DNA from: Myxococcales bacterium
GTDB lineage: Bacteria > Myxococcota_A > Polyangia > Fen-1088
Direction: 5' to 3'
Assembly (NCBI GenBank): GCA_003170035.1
Contig: PMZX01000135.1
Span: 1,263 to 11,680, forward strand
Length of the DNA stretch: 10,418 nucleotides
Shown here one piece after another: positions 6,694 through 10,418 of this stretch. Position numbers and translations under genes: made by a program. How positions within the stretch are numbered: position 1 is the first letter of the stretch; every line of letters starts with the position of its first letter. The notes beneath the pieces are model-generated. The model saw nothing but the letters and a program-made list of their open reading frames with translations, did not search any database and was not told the DNA's origin.

Positions 6694-7737
6694 ATGCGAA
6701 TCCTGGTAACCGGCGGCGCCGGCTTCATCGGCGCGAACTTCCTCAATCTCCTGGTGCCTCGCCACCCCGAGCACCAGTTCGTCAACCTGGACGCGCTGAC
6801 TTACGCGGCCAATCCGCGCAGCCTGGACCCGGTGGCGAACCGGCCCAACTACCTTTTTGAACGGGCCGACCTGTGTGATTTCCCCGCGCTGCAGGTCTTG
6901 TTCGCCCGCCACCAGCCCGAGGTGGTGGTGCACTTTGCCGCCGAAAGCCACGTGGATCGCTCGATCACGGGGCCGCGCGCCTTTGTGCGCACCAACGTCG
7001 AGGGCACCTTCAATCTTCTGGAAGCCTGCCGCGAGCTCTGGGCGCCCGGTCAGGGACTATTCCACCACGTCTCCACCGACGAGGTGTTTGGCTCGCTGGG
7101 AGATACCGGCCTGTTCGACGAAGAGACCCGCTACGATCCGTCGAGCCCCTATTCCGCTTCCAAGGCGGCCAGCGATCACCTGGTGCGCGCCTGGTACCGG
7201 ACGTTTGGTCTTTCGGTGCGCGTGAGCAACTGCTCGAACAACTACGGGCCGCTGCAGTTTCCCGAAAAACTGATCCCGCTGATGATCCTGAATCTGCTGG
7301 AGCGCAAGCCCCTGCCGGTCTACGGCCAGGGGCTCAACGTACGCGACTGGCTCTACGTCGAGGATCACTGCGAGGCCATCTGGGCGATCATCGGCGCGGG
7401 CCAGAATGGCCGCACCTACAACATCGGCGGCCGCAGCGAGCAGCGCAACATCGACGTGGTGAAGCAGCTGTGCCTTCTCGTCGCTCAGGAAACCGGCGCG
7501 CCCGAGGCGGATCTCCTGGCCCTCATCCGTCACGTCCCTGACCGGCCCGGGCACGATCTCCGCTACGCCATCGATTCCTCTCGCATCGAAGCGGAGCTGG
7601 GTTGGAAACCGCGCGAGAGTTTCGCCAGCGGGATGCGCAAGACGGTGCGCTGGTATCTGGCCAACCGCGCCTGGATCGATTCCGTGCGCACCGGTGAATA
7701 CCGGCGTTGGATCGAACAAAACTACGGGAGCCGCTGA
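6694..7737 (+). CDS. rfbB: dTDP-glucose 4,6-dehydratase
   Basis: This is the second step of dTDP-L-rhamnose synthesis: dTDP-glucose to dTDP-4-keto-6-deoxyglucose, using bound NAD+. The 347 residues match the family's usual length of about 340-360. Visible are the Rossmann NAD site TGGAGFIG (6-13), [11 protein letters not shown] (80-90), the catalytic STDEVFG (127-133) with Asp129/Glu130, YSASK (153-157; Tyr and Lys of the SDR active site), SNCSNNYGP and the sugar-nucleotide segment RDWLYVEDH (217-225). The Ser-Thr-Asp-Glu set and the extended SDR pattern distinguish it from UDP-glucose 4-epimerase. ATG 6694 follows the histidine kinase stop by 10 bp, with a modest AGGG upstream. It is the first gene of the rhamnose set. 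Also called rmlB. Confidence 0.97.
   Translation: MRILVTGGAGFIGANFLNLLVPRHPEHQFVNLDALTYAANPRSLDPVANRPNYLFERADLCDFPALQVLFARHQPEVVVHFAAESHVDRSITGPRAFVRTNVEGTFNLLEACRELWAPGQGLFHHVSTDEVFGSLGDTGLFDEETRYDPSSPYSASKAASDHLVRAWYRTFGLSVRVSNCSNNYGPLQFPEKLIPLMILNLLERKPLPVYGQGLNVRDWLYVEDHCEAIWAIIGAGQNGRTYNIGGRSEQRNIDVVKQLCLLVAQETGAPEADLLALIRHVPDRPGHDLRYAIDSSRIEAELGWKPRESFASGMRKTVRWYLANRAWIDSVRTGEYRRWIEQNYGSR
7726..7730 (+). promoter_or_regulatory. Ribosome binding site for rfbA
   Basis: GGGAG lies 9 nt before ATG 7740, inside the last codons of rfbB. It supports ATG 7740 over an in-frame start 33 bp upstream, which would overlap rfbB and add residues not found before the conserved GGSGTRL block. Confidence 0.6.
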
Positions 7738-7739
7738 CC

Positions 7740-8621
7740 ATGGTCCAAAAGGGCATCATCCTGGCTGGAGGATCGGGCACGCGCCTGCACCCGCTCACGC
7801 GCGCGGTCAGCAAGCAGCTCATGCCGGTGTACGACAAGCCGCTCATCTACTATCCGCTCACCACCCTAATGCTGGCCGGGATTCGCCGGATCCTGGTCAT
7901 CACCACGCCGCACGACGGCCCGCAGTTTCAGCAACTGCTGGGCGACGGCGCGTCCTGGGGTCTGCAGATCCAATATGCCGTGCAACCCAGCCCCGACGGC
8001 CTGGCGCAGGCCTTTCTCATCGGTCGCGGGTTCATCGCTGGCGAGCCCTGCGCCCTAGTGCTGGGCGACAACATCTTCTACGGCACGGGCCTGGGGGGCT
8101 TGTTCGAGGACGTGGCCGGCCGCGAGTCCGGGGCCACCGTGTTTGGTTACTACGTCCAGAATCCCGAGGCCTATGGCGTAGCGGAGCTGGACGATCGGGG
8201 ACGCGTGCTGAGCCTGGAGGAGAAACCAAAGCGGCCGCGCGGCCACTACGCGGTGACCGGCCTTTACTTCTACGACCGGGGCGTGGTCGAGCTGGCCGAG
8301 ATGCTGCGACCCAGCCCGCGCGGCGAGTTGGAGATCACCGATCTCAATCGCCTGTACATGCTGCGGGGCCAGCTTCAGCTTGAGAAGCTGGGGCGGGGCG
8401 TGGCCTGGCTGGACACCGGCACGCACGATTCCCTGCTGCAGGCGGCGCAGTTCATCCAGACCATCCAGGCGCGCCAGGGTCTGATGGTGGCGTGCCCCGA
8501 GGAGCTCGCCTTTCGCAAGGGCTGGATCGACGGGGACCACCTGCGCCGGCTGGCCGAGCCTCTCAGCAAGACCAACTACGGGCAGTATCTGCTTCAGCTT
8601 CTGGAGAGAGGCCCGCAATGA
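7740..8621 (+). CDS. rfbA: Glucose-1-phosphate thymidylyltransferase
   Basis: This is the first step of the dTDP-L-rhamnose pathway: glucose-1-phosphate + dTTP to dTDP-glucose + PPi, in the cytoplasm. The 293 residues match the usual length of about 290. Visible are the nucleotidyltransferase signature [16 protein letters not shown] (5-20), the following [16 protein letters not shown], the metal-binding LGD (Asp110), EEKPKRP (160-166), TGLYFYD (173-179), ELEITDLN (196-203) and LDTGTHDSL (224-232). ATG 7740 starts 2 bp after the rfbB stop. The stop shares an ATGA with the start of rfbC, which implies translational coupling. This enzyme is often feedback-inhibited by dTDP-rhamnose; that is family knowledge, not something visible here. 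Also called rmlA. Confidence 0.97.
   Translation: MVQKGIILAGGSGTRLHPLTRAVSKQLMPVYDKPLIYYPLTTLMLAGIRRILVITTPHDGPQFQQLLGDGASWGLQIQYAVQPSPDGLAQAFLIGRGFIAGEPCALVLGDNIFYGTGLGGLFEDVAGRESGATVFGYYVQNPEAYGVAELDDRGRVLSLEEKPKRPRGHYAVTGLYFYDRGVVELAEMLRPSPRGELEITDLNRLYMLRGQLQLEKLGRGVAWLDTGTHDSLLQAAQFIQTIQARQGLMVACPEELAFRKGWIDGDHLRRLAEPLSKTNYGQYLLQLLERGPQ
8603..8611 (+). promoter_or_regulatory. Ribosome binding site for rfbC
   Basis: The purine run GGAGAGAGG ends 6 nt before ATG 8618, within the end of rfbA. It fixes the rfbC start at the ATGA overlap (8618-8621) and argues against longer in-frame alternatives inside rfbA. Confidence 0.6.
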
Positions 8622-9175
8622 AGGTCACGCGTCTGGACCTGCCCGAGATCCTGCTGGTCGAACCCAAGGTGTTCGGCGATGCGCGCGGCTATTTTGTCGA
8701 GACCTTCCAGGTCGAGCGCTACGCCGAGGCGGGTATCGGCGAGCGCTTCGTGCAGGACAACCTGTCCCGCTCCAGCCGCGGCACCCTGCGTGGCCTGCAC
8801 CTGCAGCATCCTGCAAGTCAGGGCAAGCTGGTGCACGTTGTCGAGGGCGAAGTCTTCGACGTGGCGGTGGATGTGCGGGTGAGCTCGCCCAGCTTCGGCA
8901 AGTGGGCCGGCACGCACCTGTCGTCGCGCGACCATCGCCAGATGTACATCCCACCCGGCTTTGCCCACGGCTTCTGCGTGGTGAGCGACTACGCCCTGTT
9001 CGCTTACAAGTGCACCGAAATCTACCTGCCCCAGCACGAGGTGGGAGTGGCGTGGAACGATCCCAGCCTGGCCATCCCGTGGCCGGTCAGCCAACCCGTC
9101 ATCAGCGACAAGGACCAGCGTTTCTTGCCCTTGGCCGAGATCGATCCGGCCCGCCTGCCGCGGTGGAAGGGCTAG
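8618..9175 (+). CDS. rfbC: dTDP-4-dehydrorhamnose 3,5-epimerase
   Basis: This is the third step of the pathway: double epimerisation at C3 and C5 of dTDP-4-keto-6-deoxyglucose. It is a cupin-fold protein of 185 residues, the normal length. Visible family markers are [12 protein letters not shown] (19-30), [19 protein letters not shown] (45-63) with the probable catalytic base His61, [17 protein letters not shown] (69-85), IPPGFAHGF (111-119), YKCTEIY with Tyr130 as the probable acid, [14 protein letters not shown] (143-156) and ISDKDQ (162-167). The start overlaps the rfbA stop by 4 bp. The TAG stop leaves only 2 bp before rfbD. Also called rmlC. Confidence 0.97.
   Translation: MKVTRLDLPEILLVEPKVFGDARGYFVETFQVERYAEAGIGERFVQDNLSRSSRGTLRGLHLQHPASQGKLVHVVEGEVFDVAVDVRVSSPSFGKWAGTHLSSRDHRQMYIPPGFAHGFCVVSDYALFAYKCTEIYLPQHEVGVAWNDPSLAIPWPVSQPVISDKDQRFLPLAEIDPARLPRWKG
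9165..9171 (+). promoter_or_regulatory. Ribosome binding site for rfbD (decides a GTG start)
   Basis: GGAAGGG lies 6 nt before GTG 9178 and overlaps the last codons of rfbC. It favours GTG 9178 over the in-frame GTG 9163, which would sit upstream of this motif. Confidence 0.6.
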
Positions 9176-9177
9176 CC

Positions 9178-10026
9178 GTGTCCGCCGGCATCCTGTTGCT
9201 CGGCGATCGAGGGATGCTGGGCCGTGCTTTCCGCGAGCTTCTCGCCGCGAAGAAGCGGCCTTTCACTGGTTTCGACTTGCCCGAGCTGGACATCGCGGAG
9301 CCGGAGCAAATCGGGCCGCTCTTCGCGAAACCCTGGTCCGCAGTCATCAACTGCGCCGCGTATACCAACGTCGACGGCGCCGAAGCCGACCAGGCGGCCG
9401 CCCTGCGCGCCAACGGCACTGCGCCGGAGGTGGTGGCCGCGGCCTGCGCCCGCACGCGCGTCCCGCTGGTCCATTTCAGCACCGACTACGTCTTTGCGGG
9501 CGATGCCAGCGAGCCGTATCACGTGGATGCACCCCTGCATCCGCTGGGAGCCTACGGCCGGAGCAAGGCCGCCGGTGAGATCGCCATCCGGGGCAGCGGC
9601 GCCGAGTCCCTCATCGTGCGCACGAGCTGGCTCTATGCCCCCTGGGGCAACAACTTCGTGCGCACCATGGCCCGCCTAACCCGCGACAAGCCCGAGCTGA
9701 AGGTGGTCGACGATCAGCGCGGCCGGCCGACCAGCGCGCAACACCTGGCTGCCGCCACCCTGGCTCTGCTCGACCGCGGAACGCGAGGAACCCTGCACGT
9801 CACCGACGGCGGCGAATGCACCTGGTACGAGTTCACCATCGAAATCGCGCGTCTGCTCGGTCGCACCGCGATCGTGCGTCCCTGTACGACCGCTGAGTTC
9901 CCCCGCCCTGCCCCCCGCCCCTCCTACAGTGTCCTGGATCTCGCGCCCACCGAGGCCATCCTAGGCCCCCTGCCCGACTGGCGGCTGAACCTCGCGAGCG
10001 TCGTCGCGCAGTTGGAACCGCTGTAG
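9178..10026 (+). CDS. rfbD: dTDP-4-dehydrorhamnose reductase
   Basis: This is the final step: NAD(P)H-dependent reduction of dTDP-4-keto-L-rhamnose to dTDP-L-rhamnose. The 282 residues are close to the usual length of about 280-300. Visible are the nucleotide-binding loop LLGDRGMLGRAF (7-18; the common GxxGxLG form), DLPELDIAEP (33-42), VINCAAYTNVDGAE (56-69), the catalytic HFSTDYVF (99-106), YGRSK (126-130; Tyr and Lys), VRTSWLYAP (147-155), VVDDQRGRPTS (176-186) and RPAPRPSYSVLD (243-254), the sugar-nucleotide binding end. GTG 9178 is chosen because of the strong ribosome binding site 6 nt upstream and the 2-bp gap after rfbC. The frame is open upstream into rfbC, but that part has no family sequence. 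It is the last gene of the set. No clear hairpin plus T-run terminator follows. Also called rmlD. Confidence 0.96.
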   Translation: MSAGILLLGDRGMLGRAFRELLAAKKRPFTGFDLPELDIAEPEQIGPLFAKPWSAVINCAAYTNVDGAEADQAAALRANGTAPEVVAAACARTRVPLVHFSTDYVFAGDASEPYHVDAPLHPLGAYGRSKAAGEIAIRGSGAESLIVRTSWLYAPWGNNFVRTMARLTRDKPELKVVDDQRGRPTSAQHLAAATLALLDRGTRGTLHVTDGGECTWYEFTIEIARLLGRTAIVRPCTTAEFPRPAPRPSYSVLDLAPTEAILGPLPDWRLNLASVVAQLEPL

Positions 10027-10081
10027 GACGGACTCGTTAGCTTTTTCGCCAGCCAGCAGACCCTGGCCCAGCGCGCCAAGT

Positions 10082-10098
10082 AGAAGCTTCTGCAGAAG
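10082..10098. repeat. Two overlapping perfect palindromes in the rfbD-lipoprotein spacer
   Basis: AGAAGCTTCT (10082-10091) and CTTCTGCAGAAG (10087-10098) are both perfect inverted repeats and share CTTCT. They lie midway in the 125-bp spacer, about 55 bp before the next start codon. This could be an operator half-site arrangement or a weak hairpin. No T-run follows, so it does not look like an intrinsic terminator. It may be chance. Confidence 0.35.
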
Positions 10099-10140
10099 TC
10101 CCTACATTCTCCTTCAAGCTGGGTCTTCAGCGAGAGCCAC

Positions 10141-10146
10141 GAGGAG
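10141..10146 (+). promoter_or_regulatory. Ribosome binding site for the right-edge lipoprotein
   Basis: GAGGAG lies 5 nt before ATG 10152. It is the strongest Shine-Dalgarno match in the window and supports a real, separately translated gene here. Confidence 0.7.
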
Positions 10147-10151
10147 AAACC

Positions 10152-10418
10152 ATGACGCGAGGAAACATCGTGAGAACAAGTTGGATGCTCTCCTCCATAT
10201 TGGGGTTCGCACTGGGCGCATGCTCGACAGACGGTGCCGGCGGCGTGGACGCGAAGAGCAACGGAGGCACTGTGAGCGGTGGGGGCGCGACCGGAGCCGC
10301 AGGCACGACGACAACCGCGAGCGCGACTGGAACAGCAGGCGCCACGGGGGCCGCGGGCGGCTCTAGCAGTGCCAGTAGTTCGGCGAGCGTGATTCCTTCT
10401 GGCGGCGCGACTGCCTCT
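10152..10418 (+). CDS. Lipoprotein with Gly/Ser/Thr/Ala-rich linker, N-terminal 89 residues (3' end outside window)
   Basis: The frame opens at ATG 10152 and has no stop before the window ends, so only the first 89 residues are visible. The N-terminus is a standard lipoprotein signal: basic TRGNIVR, a hydrophobic stretch WMLSSILGFALGA, and the lipobox LGAC with lipidated Cys24. Ser at +2 would send it to the outer membrane under the E. coli Lol rule. Residues 25-89 are almost only Gly, Ala, Thr and Ser (for example GTTTTASATGTAGATGAAGG). This is a flexible tether typical of myxobacterial surface lipoproteins, in which a folded enzyme or binding domain usually comes next. The function cannot be told because that domain lies beyond the edge. 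It follows rfbD by 125 bp in the same direction. A separate promoter is likely, but none is clear. Confidence 0.85.
   Translation, partial: MTRGNIVRTSWMLSSILGFALGACSTDGAGGVDAKSNGGTVSGGGATGAAGTTTTASATGTAGATGAAGGSSSASSSASVIPSGGATAS

Noticed and set aside
5691..6785. Open minus-strand frame of 364 codons antisense to the histidine kinase
   Set aside because: The plus strand holds an intact kinase with every catalytic box. The antisense product has no motif, and such frames are common in GC-rich codon usage.
8902..9177. Upstream in-frame extension of rfbD across the 3' half of rfbC
   Set aside because: No reductase family sequence occurs before residue 1 at GTG 9178, and a good ribosome binding site sits directly before that GTG.
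10027..10081. Possible intrinsic terminator after rfbD (CTTTTT near 10040 and GC-rich stretch 10060-10072)
   Set aside because: The T-run comes before any GC stem, and the only stem (TGGC/GCCA) is 4 bp with no T-run after it.
1..10418. CRISPR array, tRNA/rRNA, insertion sequence, phage or toxin-antitoxin genes
   Set aside because: No regularly spaced repeats, cloverleaf-like tRNA ends, transposase motifs or terminal inverted repeats were found on reading both strands.

Overview
The window is GC-rich bacterial DNA with tightly packed genes. Several traits point to a myxobacterium-like organism (Myxococcota, formerly Deltaproteobacteria), although no rRNA or other taxonomic marker is present. 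These traits are a secreted protein with a proline-rich linker and an AgmX/PglI-like (TonB-C-like) C-terminal domain, a lipoprotein whose lipobox is followed by a long Gly/Ser/Thr/Ala linker, a lipoprotein-like parvulin, and a soluble PAS-PAS histidine kinase. The taxonomic placement is inferred from gene style, not from a search.

Left part (1-3334). The window opens inside a glycogen/alpha-glucan phosphorylase gene that carries its C-terminal two thirds, including the PLP lysine region. Nine bases after its stop, a convergent minus-strand pair ends. This pair, read from 3334 down to 1642, is an unrecognised exported protein followed 4 bp later by the AgmX/TonB-C-like exported protein. It starts 78 bp from a divergent plus-strand block.

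Middle (3413-6683, plus strand). A parvulin-fold (SurA/PrsA-like) lipoprotein-type chaperone is followed by a zinc-finger adenylate kinase with an extra N-terminal segment. A cytoplasmic NarL-type sensor histidine kinase with two PAS domains comes next, with no response regulator beside it.

Right part (6694-10026, plus strand). A complete dTDP-L-rhamnose pathway is present in the order rfbB-rfbA-rfbC-rfbD. The junctions are 2 bp, a 4-bp ATGA overlap and 2 bp, so it is clearly one translationally coupled operon. It supplies activated rhamnose for O-antigen, exopolysaccharide or glycoprotein synthesis. The histidine kinase ends only 10 bp upstream of rfbB, so the operon may begin further upstream. 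After a 125-bp spacer containing a small nested palindrome, a new lipoprotein gene with a strong ribosome binding site starts at 10152 and runs off the right edge.

Overall this looks like a chromosomal housekeeping and cell-envelope region. I see no mobile element, CRISPR array, tRNA or rRNA. The points most worth following up are the minus-strand exported pair, the histidine-less parvulin, the extended adenylate kinase beside an orphan kinase, and the incomplete lipoprotein at the right edge.
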